A stretch of 64,000 nucleotides of DNA from Actinopolyspora mortivallis DSM 44261 (GTDB taxonomy: Bacteria > Actinomycetota > Actinomycetes > Mycobacteriales > Pseudonocardiaceae), in the NCBI RefSeq assembly GCF_000384035.1, contig NZ_KB913024.1, forward strand, positions 1,850,770 through 1,914,769, written 5' to 3'. Shown here in pieces: positions 43,925-53,291 of the stretch. Numbering within the stretch: the first letter of the stretch is position 1; each line of letters starts with the position of its first letter. The notes below the pieces were generated by a model, which was given only the letters and a program-made list of their open reading frames with translations, was not told where the DNA came from and ran no database searches. Both the position numbers and the translations under genes were made by a program.

Positions 43925-45229
43925 ATGCGGGACTTCCCTGTTGCGGTGGTCGGCGCGGGTCCTGTGGGGCTGGCAGCGGCCGCCGAACTAACCGAACGCG
44001 GACTCCGCCCCCTGGTACTGGAACGCGCCGAACACGCCGGGGCCGCCGTGACCGAGTGGCGTCACGTACGGCTGTTCTCGCGGTGGGAGGAGGTGCTCGC
44101 CCCGGCAGCCCGACGCCTGCTGGAGGCCCAGGACTGGCCTCCACCGGAAGCGGACAGCTATCCGACGGGAGGGGAGTGGGTCGAGCGGTACCTGCGGCCA
44201 CTGGCCGCGGCCCTGGGAGACCGGGTCCGGTTCGGTGTCACGGTCACCGGCGTGGCCCGCCGGGGGCGGAACCGGGTGGTCGATGCCGGCCGTGACGCCG
44301 AACCACTGACCGTGCACGTGCGCACCGCTTCGGGAGGAGAGGAACGTGTGACGGCCAGTGCGGTGATCGACACTTCGGGCACCTGGGGAAATCCCAACCC
44401 GCTCGGTGCCGACGGACTGCCCGCACTCGGAGAGAGGGCCGCCGCCCGACGGATCACCTACCGCATACCCGACCTGACCGATCCGGCCGTACGGCAGCGG
44501 TACGCGGGCGGGCACGTGGTGGTGGCCGGCAGTGGTCACTCGGCGTTGACCGCGCTGGCCTCCTTCGACGAGCTGGCCGCTCACCAGACGGGCACACGGA
44601 TCACCTGGTTGTTGCGGCGTGCCCAGATCGGTGATGCCTTCGGAGGAGGTCAGCATGACCAGCTTCCCGCTCGCGGCGCGCTGGGGCAACGTGTCCGGGC
44701 AGCTGTCGAGGCCGGACGCCTCACGGTGACCACCGGATTCCGCACCGAAGCCGTCGAACGTGACGCGCACCAGCGCCTGGTACTGGTCTCCGAGACGGGC
44801 GAACGGATCGAGGCGGTCGACGAGGCCGTCGTGCTCACCGGATTCCGTCCGGAGTTGTCCTGGCTCTCGGAGCTGCGGCTGAACCTGGACACGACCCTGC
44901 AAGCACCGGTGGCCCTGGCCCCGTTGATCGATCCGAACGTGCACTCCTGCGGCACCGTCTACCCCCACGGGGCCGCCGAACTGTCTCATCCGGAGCCGAA
45001 GGTGTTCCTGGCGGGCATGAAAAGCTACGGGCGCGCCCCGACGTTTCTGGCCATGACCGGCTACGAGCAGGTGCGTTCGATCGCCGCCGCGCTGGCTGGG
45101 GACCACACCGCCGCCGAACGGGTCGAGCTGGTGCTGCCGGAAACCGGGGTCTGCGGCGGCAGCGGTGTGTTGGAGTCTTCCGTCGAGCGAGCGGAAGGAA
45201 GTTGCTGCGACGTCTCGGCCGTGCCGTGA
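43925..45229 (+). CDS. FAD-dependent oxidoreductase of the ars island
   Basis: A 434-residue flavoprotein. The FAD Rossmann motif is VAVVGAGPVGLAAAAEL near residue 6; a second dinucleotide site is HVVVAGSGHSALTAL near 197. Sequence such as WRHVRLFSRWEEVLAP and VFLAGMKSYGRAPTF is typical of a flavoprotein repeatedly found in actinobacterial arsenic clusters. A cysteine-bearing C-terminus (TGVCGGSG, GSCCDVS) could contact thiol-reactive arsenic. The reaction is unknown. AAAGGAG precedes the ATG; ArsR operators overlap the promoter. Confidence 0.82.
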   Translation: MRDFPVAVVGAGPVGLAAAAELTERGLRPLVLERAEHAGAAVTEWRHVRLFSRWEEVLAPAARRLLEAQDWPPPEADSYPTGGEWVERYLRPLAAALGDRVRFGVTVTGVARRGRNRVVDAGRDAEPLTVHVRTASGGEERVTASAVIDTSGTWGNPNPLGADGLPALGERAAARRITYRIPDLTDPAVRQRYAGGHVVVAGSGHSALTALASFDELAAHQTGTRITWLLRRAQIGDAFGGGQHDQLPARGALGQRVRAAVEAGRLTVTTGFRTEAVERDAHQRLVLVSETGERIEAVDEAVVLTGFRPELSWLSELRLNLDTTLQAPVALAPLIDPNVHSCGTVYPHGAAELSHPEPKVFLAGMKSYGRAPTFLAMTGYEQVRSIAAALAGDHTAAERVELVLPETGVCGGSGVLESSVERAEGSCCDVSAVP

Positions 45230-45279
45230 CCACCGGGGAGTGCGGAGGTGTCTCAAGGCGAGAGACTCTTGTCTTTTAT

Positions 45280-45295
45280 ATCGATAGATGTCAAA
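45280..45295. promoter_or_regulatory. ArsR operator upstream of arsR
   Basis: ATCGA-TAGATG-TCAAA matches the left arm and spacing of the three 43.8-kb sites; the right arm is partly degenerate. It is 9 bases before the arsR ATG. Confidence 0.6.
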
Positions 45296-45303
45296 TTAGA
45301 AGT

Positions 45304-45669
45304 ATGTCGAATCAGCTGGAGCCGGGGGGCGAGCGCTGGTGCTGCTCCCCGGTGACGGGGGAGCCGTTGTCGGGCGAACAGGCCGGAGAGCTGTCGGCGA
45401 TGTTCAAGGCGCTCGGAGACCCGGTGCGACTGCGGCTGCTGAGCCTGGTCGCCGCTCACGCCGGTGGGGAGGCGTGCGTGTGTGACCTCGCCGGCGCGTT
45501 CGACCTGTCGGGACCGACGATCTCGCATCATCTCAGGGTGCTGCGCGAGGCCGGACTGATCGACAGCGAACGCCGGGGCACCTGGATTTTCTACTCGGTG
45601 CGACCGCAGGTGCTGCGGCAGTTGTCCGCGGTGCTGGGCCCGGCCCCGGCCTCGCCCGCGACGGCCTGA
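45304..45669 (+). CDS. arsR: ArsR arsenite-responsive repressor
   Basis: A 121-residue ArsR/SmtB repressor. MFKALGDPVRLRLLSLV starts the fold. GEACVCDLAGAF carries the CxC pair of classical As(III)/Sb(III)-sensing ArsR. GPTISHHLRVLREAGLI is the recognition helix. An extra Cys pair (RWCCSP, residues 13-14) lies near the N-terminus. Arsenite binding should release the ATCGA-type operators. It sits between the flavoprotein gene and acr3. Confidence 0.93.
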   Translation: MSNQLEPGGERWCCSPVTGEPLSGEQAGELSAMFKALGDPVRLRLLSLVAAHAGGEACVCDLAGAFDLSGPTISHHLRVLREAGLIDSERRGTWIFYSVRPQVLRQLSAVLGPAPASPATA

Positions 45670-45858
45670 TCACTCAAGGCGGGCGAATGTGCGCGGAGAC
45701 CCGTCCTTCCCCACGGAGCGAGCCGTCCCGTCGGCACGGACCGGGGCCGCAGAAGAAGGTGGGGCGTGGTCGCGCCGTTCCCGCACGCACACGACAGACG
45801 GATCCGCCTCGCCCGCTCGCGGTGCGGCCGGGGCCATGTACACGAGAGAGGTGACGGG

Positions 45859-46971
45859 GTGGCCACCACGGAGGAAACGGCACCGACCACGTCGGTAACC
45901 CGACGCATGTCGGTGATGGACCGGTTCCTGCCGGTCTGGATCGGCGCGGCCATGCTGTTGGGACTGCTGGCCGGTCGGTTCGTGCCGGGGTTGAACACGG
46001 CGCTGAACTCGCTGCACGTGATCTCCGGAGTCTCGCTGCCGATCTTCGTCGGTCTGCTGGTGATGATGTATCCGGTCCTGGCCAAGGTGCGCTACGACCG
46101 GCTGGACACCGTCACCGGCGACCGTCGACTGCTGGCCAGCTCGCTGGTCATCAACTGGTTGGTGGGTCCGGCGGTGATGTTCGCGCTGGCCTGGACCTTC
46201 CTGCCGGATCTGCCCGAATACCGCACGGGGTTGATCATCGTCGGACTGGCACGCTGCATCGCCATGGTCATCATCTGGAACGACCTGGCCTGCGGTGACC
46301 GGGAGGCCGCCGCCGTGCTCGTGGCACTGAACTCGGTGTTCCAGGTGATCGCGTTCGCCGGGTTGGGATGGTTCTACCTGTCCGTGCTGCCCGGCTGGCT
46401 CGGGCTGCCCACGGCCGCGTTGGACGTCTCCGCGTGGTCCATCGCCAAGAACGTGCTGATCTTCCTCGGCATCCCCCTGGTGGCCGGCTATCTCTCGCGG
46501 CGTCTCGGGGAGCGCGCCAAGGGCCGCGTCTGGTACGAGTCCACCTTCCTGGACCGTGTCGGCCCCCTGGCCCCGTACGGGCTGTTGTTCACCATCGTGG
46601 TGCTGTTCGCCCTGCAGGGCGAGGCGATCACCAGCCAGCCTCTCGACGTGGCCCGCATCGCGCTGCCCCTGCTGGTCTACTTCGTGGTCATGTGGGCGGG
46701 CACCTTCGCCCTCGGCAAGGGGCTGCGCCTGTCCTACGAACGCTCGACCACACTGGCCTTCACCGCCGCGGGCAACAACTTCGAACTGGCCATCGCCGTG
46801 GCCATCGCCACCTTCGGCGTCACCAGCGGACAGGCCTTGGCCGGAGTCGTGGGCCCCCTGATCGAAGTGCCCGTGCTGGTCGCGTTGGTCTACGTCAGCC
46901 TGGCCGCCCGTCGCTGGTTCCACCACGAGTCGACCACCGCACCCGTCGCCGCCGGCACCTCCCAGCGGTAA
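45859..46971 (+). CDS. acr3: Acr3 arsenite efflux transporter
   Basis: A 370-residue membrane carrier with ten segments of the Acr3/BART group. The essential cysteine lies in VGLARCIAMVIIWNDLACGD near residue 140, and AAGNNFELAIAVAIATFG near 300 holds the conserved glutamate. It exports As(III) using the proton-motive force. GTG 45859 with GAGAGAGG upstream is the likely start. It follows arsR by about 190 bases and leads acr3-arsC-arsT-arsO. Confidence 0.93.
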   Translation: MATTEETAPTTSVTRRMSVMDRFLPVWIGAAMLLGLLAGRFVPGLNTALNSLHVISGVSLPIFVGLLVMMYPVLAKVRYDRLDTVTGDRRLLASSLVINWLVGPAVMFALAWTFLPDLPEYRTGLIIVGLARCIAMVIIWNDLACGDREAAAVLVALNSVFQVIAFAGLGWFYLSVLPGWLGLPTAALDVSAWSIAKNVLIFLGIPLVAGYLSRRLGERAKGRVWYESTFLDRVGPLAPYGLLFTIVVLFALQGEAITSQPLDVARIALPLLVYFVVMWAGTFALGKGLRLSYERSTTLAFTAAGNNFELAIAVAIATFGVTSGQALAGVVGPLIEVPVLVALVYVSLAARRWFHHESTTAPVAAGTSQR

Positions 46972-47004
46972 CAGTCCCTTCGAACGTGCTCCAAGGAGCG
47001 ATCC

Positions 47005-47424
47005 GTGTCCACCACACCCGAAGTACTGTTCGTCTGCGTGCACAACGCCGGACGTTCCCAGATGGCCGCCGCCCTGCTGGCCCACCACGCGGGGGGACGG
47101 GTGGCCGTACGCTCGGCCGGATCCACGCCGGCCGACGAGATCAACCCGGCCGTGGTCGAGGTCATGAACGAGCTCGGCATCGACGTCTCCCGGCGGTTCC
47201 CCAGGAAACTGTCCACCGAGGACGTGGACGCCTCCGACGTGGTCGTCACCATGGGCTGCGGGGACGCCTGCCCCGTGTTCCCGGGCAAACGCTACCTCGA
47301 CTGGGACCTTGAGGATCCCGCCGGCAAAACCGTCGAACAGATCCGTCCCATTCGCGACGACATCGATACCCGGGTGCGGCAGCTGCTGACCGAGCTCCTG
47401 GAAGGAAAGGACACCACCACATGA
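47005..47424 (+). CDS. arsC: Arsenate reductase ArsC (LMW-PTP fold)
   Basis: A 139-residue enzyme. The phosphatase-like P-loop CVHNAGRSQ near residue 11 binds arsenate. [23 protein letters not shown] near 93 has the pair of cysteines used in the disulfide cascade. It reduces As(V) to As(III) for Acr3. In actinobacteria such enzymes use mycothiol/mycoredoxin or thioredoxin; the adjacent thioredoxin reductase suggests the latter. GTG start with AAGGAG upstream; it overlaps the next gene by 4 bases. Confidence 0.93.
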   Translation: MSTTPEVLFVCVHNAGRSQMAAALLAHHAGGRVAVRSAGSTPADEINPAVVEVMNELGIDVSRRFPRKLSTEDVDASDVVVTMGCGDACPVFPGKRYLDWDLEDPAGKTVEQIRPIRDDIDTRVRQLLTELLEGKDTTT

Positions 47425-48377
47425 CGGGCGACGTTCGGGATGTGGTCATTGTTGGTTCGGGTCCGGCCGGCTACACCGCCGCGGTGTACGCGGCCCGGGC
47501 CGAGTTGCGGCCGCTGGTCTTCGAGGGAGTCCAGTACGGCGGGGAACTGATGAACACCACCGAGGTGGAGAACTACCCCGGCTTCTCCGACGGGATCATG
47601 GGGCCTGAGCTCATGGAACAGTTCCGATCCCAGGCACAGCGTTTCGGGGCCGAGCTACGCACCACCGAGGCCAGCCGGATCGACCTGAGCGGGCCGGTCA
47701 AGACCGTCGTCGCCGACGGGGTCGAGCACCGGGCGCGGGCGGTCATCCTGGCCATGGGCGCGGCCCCCCGCTACGTCGGGGTGCCCGGCGAGCAGCAGCT
47801 GCTCGGCCGGGGAGTGTCCTCGTGTGCCACCTGCGACGGGTTCTTCTTCCGGGACCAGGACATCGCCGTGGTCGGCGGCGGGGACTCGGCCATGGAGGAG
47901 GCCACCTTCCTCACCCGGTTCGCCCGGTCGGTGACGATCATCCACCGGCGTGAGGAGTTCCGGGCCTCCCGCATCATGCTCGACCGCGCCCGGGCCGACG
48001 AGCGGATCCACTGGCGCACCAACACCGTGGTCACCGCGGTCAACGGCCAGGGCACCGTCTCGGGGCTGACGGTGCGCGACACCGTCACCGGCGCCGAGTC
48101 CGAGCTGGCCGTGACGGGCATGTTCGTGGCCATCGGCCACGACCCGCGCAGCACCCTGGTACGCGAGCAGCTCGAGGTCGACGAGGAAGGCTACGTGCGG
48201 GTGCACCAGCCCACCACCGCCACCTCCCTGCCCGGCGTGTTCGCCGCCGGAGACCTGGTGGACAAAACCTACCGACAGGCGGTCACCGCCGCCGGCTCCG
48301 GCTGCGCGGCAGCCATCGACGCCGAACGATGGCTGGCCACCCAACACACCACCCCCGAAGCCGTCCCAACCGGCTGA
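47421..48377 (+). CDS. arsT: Thioredoxin reductase of the ars operon (ArsT)
   Basis: A 318-residue NADPH-thioredoxin reductase. It has FAD motif [18 protein letters not shown] near residue 9, the redox-active pair CATCDGFFF near 136, NADPH motif [14 protein letters not shown] near 153 and [15 protein letters not shown] near 275. It is coupled to arsC by an ATGA overlap and probably recycles its electron donor. A thioredoxin reductase in this place is called ArsT in Streptomyces ars operons. Confidence 0.92.
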   Translation: MTGDVRDVVIVGSGPAGYTAAVYAARAELRPLVFEGVQYGGELMNTTEVENYPGFSDGIMGPELMEQFRSQAQRFGAELRTTEASRIDLSGPVKTVVADGVEHRARAVILAMGAAPRYVGVPGEQQLLGRGVSSCATCDGFFFRDQDIAVVGGGDSAMEEATFLTRFARSVTIIHRREEFRASRIMLDRARADERIHWRTNTVVTAVNGQGTVSGLTVRDTVTGAESELAVTGMFVAIGHDPRSTLVREQLEVDEEGYVRVHQPTTATSLPGVFAAGDLVDKTYRQAVTAAGSGCAAAIDAERWLATQHTTPEAVPTG

Positions 48378-48405
48378 CCTCGGTGAGGAAAGGAGCGCCG
48401 GCACC

Positions 48406-49479
48406 GTGGACTGCGACGTCGTGGTGATCGGAGGCGGCCAGGCCGGGCTGGCCGCCGGGTACTTCCTGCGCCGAGCCGGCTGGGACTTCGTCATCCTCGA
48501 CGCGCAGTCCGAGCCGGGCGGGGCATGGCGGCACATGTGGCCCTCACTGCGGCTGTTCTCCCCGGCCGAGCACAGCCCGCTGCCCGGATGGCCTATGCCC
48601 CGCCAACCCGGCCTCGACTACCCGACACGCGCCCACGTCGTGGACTACCTCACCCGCTACGAACGGCGCTACGCACTGCCGGTGCACCGGCCGGTGCACG
48701 TCGAGGGTGTGCGCCGGGACGACACGCGATCCCTCGTCGTATCCACCGACCGGGGGACGTGGCGGGCCCGGGTGGTCATCAGCGCCACCGGCACCTGGCG
48801 AGCCCCCCACATTCCGTCCTACCCCGGTCAGGACGAATTCACCGGCCGCCAGCTGCACACGGTCTCCTACCGCGGTCCCGACCAGTTCCGCGGAGACCGC
48901 GTTGTCGTCGTCGGCGGCGGCAACTCCGCCGCGCAGATCCTGGCCGAGGTCTCGGCCGTGGCCGAGACGCTGTGGGTCACCCGGCGCCCGCCCCGGTTCA
49001 TGCCCGACGACGTCGACGGGCGTGTGCTGTTCGACGTGGCCACCCGGCGCGAGGCCGCCCGCCGTCGCGGAACCGAGGACACCGGCGGCGTGGCCGCGCT
49101 CGGTGACATCGTCATGACCCCCAGCGTGCTCGAAGCCCGTACTCGCGGCGCGCTGCACGCCCACCCGATGTTCACCCGCCTCACCCGCGACACCGTGGTC
49201 TGGTCCGACGGCACCGAACATCCGGCGGAGACCGTTCTCTGGTGCACCGGCTTCCGACCCGCCCTTCGCCATCTACGCCCGCTGGGGCTGCGCCGTCGTG
49301 ACGGGACCATTCCCACCGAGGGCACCCGTTCGGTGCAGGAACCCCGCCTGTACCTGCTCGGTTACGGCGACTGGACCGGACACGCCTCGGCCACCCTCAT
49401 CGGCGCCGGCCGCACCGCCAAGACCACCGTCACCGACATCACCCGGCAGCTGTCCGCCCGACACACCGCCGGAATCTGA
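48406..49479 (+). CDS. arsO: ArsO-type flavin monooxygenase
   Basis: A 357-residue flavin-containing monooxygenase. It has FAD site [17 protein letters not shown] near residue 5, NADPH site [17 protein letters not shown] near 166 and the ArsO-typical [20 protein letters not shown] near 45 and [18 protein letters not shown] near 322. Homologous arsO genes occur in Streptomyces arsRBOCT operons; the reaction is not firmly established. GTG 48406 with AGGAAAGGAG upstream. Last gene of the arsenic operon. Confidence 0.9.
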   Translation: MDCDVVVIGGGQAGLAAGYFLRRAGWDFVILDAQSEPGGAWRHMWPSLRLFSPAEHSPLPGWPMPRQPGLDYPTRAHVVDYLTRYERRYALPVHRPVHVEGVRRDDTRSLVVSTDRGTWRARVVISATGTWRAPHIPSYPGQDEFTGRQLHTVSYRGPDQFRGDRVVVVGGGNSAAQILAEVSAVAETLWVTRRPPRFMPDDVDGRVLFDVATRREAARRRGTEDTGGVAALGDIVMTPSVLEARTRGALHAHPMFTRLTRDTVVWSDGTEHPAETVLWCTGFRPALRHLRPLGLRRRDGTIPTEGTRSVQEPRLYLLGYGDWTGHASATLIGAGRTAKTTVTDITRQLSARHTAGI

Positions 49480-49562
49480 ACACCGCGTCCGGGGTGCCCG
49501 TTGTCCGCCGCGGTCCGGGGAAGCCGGGAACGGATTCGGCACCGGCGATACGGTTTCGGTCG

Positions 49563-52064
49563 ATGACGCTCACACTGCCCGAGTTGCCCGACCTGCCGGT
49601 GCGGCCGGTACTCGACGAGATCGGCACGACCCTGGAACAGCACGGTTCCACCGTGCTGGTGGCCCCTCCCGGAACAGGCAAAACCACCCTGGTTCCCCTG
49701 GAGCTGGCCGCTCGGGGACTCCGCGTGGTCGTGGCCGAACCACGCAGACTCGCCACCAGGGCGGCCGCCACCCGTATGGCCGAACTGCTCGACGAACCGG
49801 TCGGGGCACGGGTGGGCTACGCCGTGCGGGGGCAACGCAAGTCCTCGGCCGAGACCCGGGTCGAGGTGGTCACCTCGGGACTGCTGGTGCGACGTCTGCA
49901 GTCCGATCCCGAGCTCGCCGGGGTCGACGCGGTCGTGCTCGACGAGTGTCACGAACGGCACCTGGACGCCGACCTGCTGTTGGCGTTGCTGATGGACGCC
50001 CGGGACGGGCTGCGCCCGGATCTGCGGATCCTGGCCACCTCGGCCACGGTGGACAGCGACCGCCTGGCCACCATGCTGGGGGAGCGGCAGCCGGCACCGG
50101 TGCTCAACGTCCACGGCCGTTCCCACCCGGTCGAAACACGTCACGTCGCCGCGCTGCGCAAGGAACGCGTCGAGGCCACCGTGGCCCGGGCCGTGCGTAC
50201 CGCCCTGGACGAGCAGCCCGGCGACGTGCTCGCCTTCCTGCCCGGGTCGGGCGAGATCGCCCGCACCCGGGAACTGCTCTCGTCCGTGTCCGATGTGGAC
50301 GTGTTACCGCTGCACGGGCGGCTGTCGACCTCCGAACAGGACGCGGCGTTGCGCCCCCGAAAGCGCCGACGGGTGGTGCTGGCCACGGCGGTGGCCGAGT
50401 CCAGCCTCACCGTCCCCGGAGTGCGGGCGGTGGTGGACTCGGGGTTGTCCCGCGTTTCGCGCGTGGACCACCGCAGGGGTCTGGCCGGGCTGGTCACTGT
50501 CCGGGTTCCCCTGGCGGTCGCCGAACAACGCGCCGGACGCGCCGGTCGGGAAGCCCCCGGTGTCGCCTACCGCTGCTGGCCCGAACACGAACACAACAAC
50601 CTGGTGCGCTACCCCGAGCCCGAGATCCGTACGACGGACCTCACCCGGCTCGCCCTGGAACTGGCCTGCTGGGGAACACCGGACGGGCGCGCCCTGCGCT
50701 GGTGGGACAGCCCGCCCCAGGGGCCGTTGACGGCCGGGCGTGAGGTGCTCACCACCCTGGGAGCCTTGGACGCCGCGGGCGAGGTGACCGAACGGGGACG
50801 ACGCATGGCCGAGCTGGGACTGCACCCACGGCTGGCCCGAGCGCTGCTGGACGGAAGTGCCCGGGTCGGACGTCGTAACGCGGCCGAAGTCATCGCGCTG
50901 CTCGACGACGACACCCTCACCCGCGAAACCGACCTCGCCGCCGCGCTGCGGACACTCCGCGCGGCCGGGGAAGGGGCCCGACGCTGGCGTCGCGAGGTCC
51001 GCCGTCTGGAAAAACTGGTCCCCGCCCCGCAGGACCCGCCCGACTCCGGAGACGAAGCCCTGGTGGTGGCGCTGGCCCATCCCGAGCGGCTGGCCCGGCG
51101 TCGCGCGCCCCGTTCCCGGGTGTATCTCCTGGCCGGGGGAACGGCCGTGGAGCTGCCTCGTTCCGAGGTACGCGAGGACCCCTCGGGGATGCCCACCTCC
51201 GAAGGTCTGGCCGGATCCGAGTGGCTGGCCGTGGCGATCGCCGAACGCGAGCCCCACCGCACGCACGGGTTCGTGCGGCTGGCGGCCCGGGCGGACCAGC
51301 GGCTCGCCGAACAGGCCGCCCCGGAACTGATCACGGAGACCGACGAGATCACCTGGGACGACGGCGATGTCCGCGCACGCACCGTCCGAACGCTGGGGGC
51401 GATCGTGCTGTCCGACAGGCCCCTCCGTACCCCACCGGCTGCCGCGACGCGAGCGGCGCTGGTGCAGGGGCTGCGCACCGAGGGGCTCGAACGGCTGTTG
51501 CACTGGGACGAACACGCCCGTCAGCTCAGGGACCGGGTGGCCTTCCTTCGCCGGGTGTTCGGATCCCCCTGGCCGGACACTTCCGAAGCCGCTCTGCTCG
51601 AGACGATGGACACCTGGCTGGAGCCCGAGTTGTCCACGGCTTCCTGCCGGGCCGATCTGAACACGATCGACGCGGGGCAGGCACTGCACCGACTTCTTCC
51701 GTGGCCCGAGGCCGGAAGAATGGACGAGTTGGCTCCGCCGCGTATCATGGTTCCCTCCGGCAGGTGGGTGCCGGTCGACTACGGTGAACAGCAACCCGCC
51801 CTGCCGGTGCGGTTGCAGGAGGTCTTCGGGTGGAGCAGTGTGCCCACCGTCGCCGAGGGAAGAGTGTCGGTGTTGATGCGCCTGCTCGATCCGGCGGGGC
51901 GTCCGGCCGCGGTGACCGGTGACCTGACCTCGTTCTGGAACAACGGCTACCACCAGGTCCGCGCCGAACTCCGGGGCCAGTACCTCAAGCACGACTGGCC
52001 CCAGGATCCGTGGAAGGCCGTTCCGAGTCCTCCCGGGAAGGGGCGAGGAGCCTCCGGTTCGTGA
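49563..52064 (+). CDS. hrpB: ATP-dependent helicase HrpB
   Basis: An 833-residue DEAH-like RNA helicase. Walker A APPGTGKTTLVP near residue 35, motif Ia AEPRRLATRAAA, DEAH-equivalent LDECHERHLDAD near 125, SATVDSDRLA near 163 and motif VI EQRAGRAGREAPGVAYR near 325 are all present. HA2/HrpB C-terminal domains follow, ending WPQDPWKAVPSP. The bacterial HrpB role remains unclear. It begins 83 bases after arsO with no functional link visible. Confidence 0.92.
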   Translation: MTLTLPELPDLPVRPVLDEIGTTLEQHGSTVLVAPPGTGKTTLVPLELAARGLRVVVAEPRRLATRAAATRMAELLDEPVGARVGYAVRGQRKSSAETRVEVVTSGLLVRRLQSDPELAGVDAVVLDECHERHLDADLLLALLMDARDGLRPDLRILATSATVDSDRLATMLGERQPAPVLNVHGRSHPVETRHVAALRKERVEATVARAVRTALDEQPGDVLAFLPGSGEIARTRELLSSVSDVDVLPLHGRLSTSEQDAALRPRKRRRVVLATAVAESSLTVPGVRAVVDSGLSRVSRVDHRRGLAGLVTVRVPLAVAEQRAGRAGREAPGVAYRCWPEHEHNNLVRYPEPEIRTTDLTRLALELACWGTPDGRALRWWDSPPQGPLTAGREVLTTLGALDAAGEVTERGRRMAELGLHPRLARALLDGSARVGRRNAAEVIALLDDDTLTRETDLAAALRTLRAAGEGARRWRREVRRLEKLVPAPQDPPDSGDEALVVALAHPERLARRRAPRSRVYLLAGGTAVELPRSEVREDPSGMPTSEGLAGSEWLAVAIAEREPHRTHGFVRLAARADQRLAEQAAPELITETDEITWDDGDVRARTVRTLGAIVLSDRPLRTPPAAATRAALVQGLRTEGLERLLHWDEHARQLRDRVAFLRRVFGSPWPDTSEAALLETMDTWLEPELSTASCRADLNTIDAGQALHRLLPWPEAGRMDELAPPRIMVPSGRWVPVDYGEQQPALPVRLQEVFGWSSVPTVAEGRVSVLMRLLDPAGRPAAVTGDLTSFWNNGYHQVRAELRGQYLKHDWPQDPWKAVPSPPGKGRGASGS

Positions 52065-52263
52065 TCGTCACCGTGACGGAATGAGCACGAAGGGGAAAGC
52101 CCGGTCACTGGCAGCGGCATGGCGTGCTCGTCCGGGTGGTGAGGGGCTGTGGAGCCGCCCGTGGCTGCCCGGAAGTCGTGCTCGCTCCAGCGGAGCGCAC
52201 GGGCGAGGACTCTCGCGGGGAGACTCTCCTGGCAGGAGCGGCGAAGAAATCGTTTTCTCGTGA

Positions 52264-52923
52264 TCATCTCGTCTCGGAGGGGGCACGGGAGTCCTCGTCC
52301 GTCGCGCCCGCATCCGCCGAGACGTCGCCACCGTGTGGGTCGAGTCGGCGTAACGTCGCCGGGAGAACGAGACCGGGAAGCAGGTGACGCCACAACCTCG
52401 CGAGCATCTCCCTCAGCTCGGGACGTTGCCCCGTGGCATGCCAGAACAGTCGCGTACCCAGGTAGGCGGCGGCGAGAGTGTCCGCCGACGCCGCGGGGTC
52501 GGTGCCGGGCAGTGTCTCCCCGGCCTTCGCGGACCGGCGTAGCATGTCCTGGAAGGTCGCGCTCCACTCCCGGTAGGGCACGGGGCAGTCCTTCCCGGAC
52601 AAGGACTCGGCGGCCATCCGGGTCTCCGCCCGCAGCAGGGGGTCACGTTCCCCGGCCCGAGCCGCCCGATGTGTGAAGTCGATCAGGTCCTGCGTGTAGG
52701 GCTCTCCGCTGTCGGTGGCCGCCACAGCGGCGCGTTCCTCCAACACCGCCCGCACCAGCGCGTTCTTGGAGGGGAAGTGAAAGTACAGGGCACCCTTGGT
52801 GACACCGGCACGCTGCAGGATCTCGGAGAGGCTGGCCTTCTCGCAACCGCGGGCGGCGATGACTTCCGCTCCGGCACGGAGCAGGGAGTGCCGAGTGCGT
52901 TCCGCACGTTTCTGCCTGACCAT
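52264..52923 (-). CDS. Gamma-butyrolactone receptor-like TetR regulator
   Basis: A 219-residue TetR protein from ATG 52923. The HTH QKRAERTRHSLLRAGAEVIA, ASLSEILQRAGVTKGALYFHF strongly resembles ScbR/ArpA-type autoregulator receptors, including VTKGALYFHF. The helical C-terminus has YLGTRLFWHATGQ in the place of the ScbR ligand-pocket region. These repress antibiotic or morphology genes and release on butyrolactone binding. No butyrolactone synthase (AfsA) is adjacent. An ARE-like palindrome lies about 95 bases upstream. A biosynthetic cluster begins about 1.4 kb away. Confidence 0.85.
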   Translation of the reverse strand: MVRQKRAERTRHSLLRAGAEVIAARGCEKASLSEILQRAGVTKGALYFHFPSKNALVRAVLEERAAVAATDSGEPYTQDLIDFTHRAARAGERDPLLRAETRMAAESLSGKDCPVPYREWSATFQDMLRRSAKAGETLPGTDPAASADTLAAAYLGTRLFWHATGQRPELREMLARLWRHLLPGLVLPATLRRLDPHGGDVSADAGATDEDSRAPSETR

Positions 52924-53016
52924 GTGATGGCTCCGTTCCACCTCGGTCGTCGAGGAACCGCTCGACGAGTACTGCTCCTGTGGTCCCCGCGTGAGGGCCA
53001 ACAGAACACTCATACT

Positions 53017-53034
53017 AAACCAACTGGACGGTTT
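53017..53034. promoter_or_regulatory. ARE-like TetR operator
   Basis: AAACCAACTGGACGGTTT, a near-palindrome with AAACC/GGTTT arms like autoregulatory elements bound by butyrolactone receptors. It lies between the tetR gene and the divergent oxidoreductase gene. Confidence 0.6.
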
Positions 53035-53291
53035 CATAAAATCCGCATTCGGTTCGTTACCACGCTCGGACGAGTCCTGAACACCGACGAGAGTCAATGA
53101 AAAGCGTGTTCACGTCCGTTTTCCTCTTTCACCCGAGCTAACCAACAGGTTTCTTTCCTGACAAAAAGCTTGTCTGGTTTCTCATTCCGGGGCCTCGCAC
53201 CCCGGGCGGAGTCACCGGAGGTGACACATCCGATCCGCATTCGGGCGTTGCCTGGGGACAACGGCCGTGACGTCGACGACAATCCCGAAAC

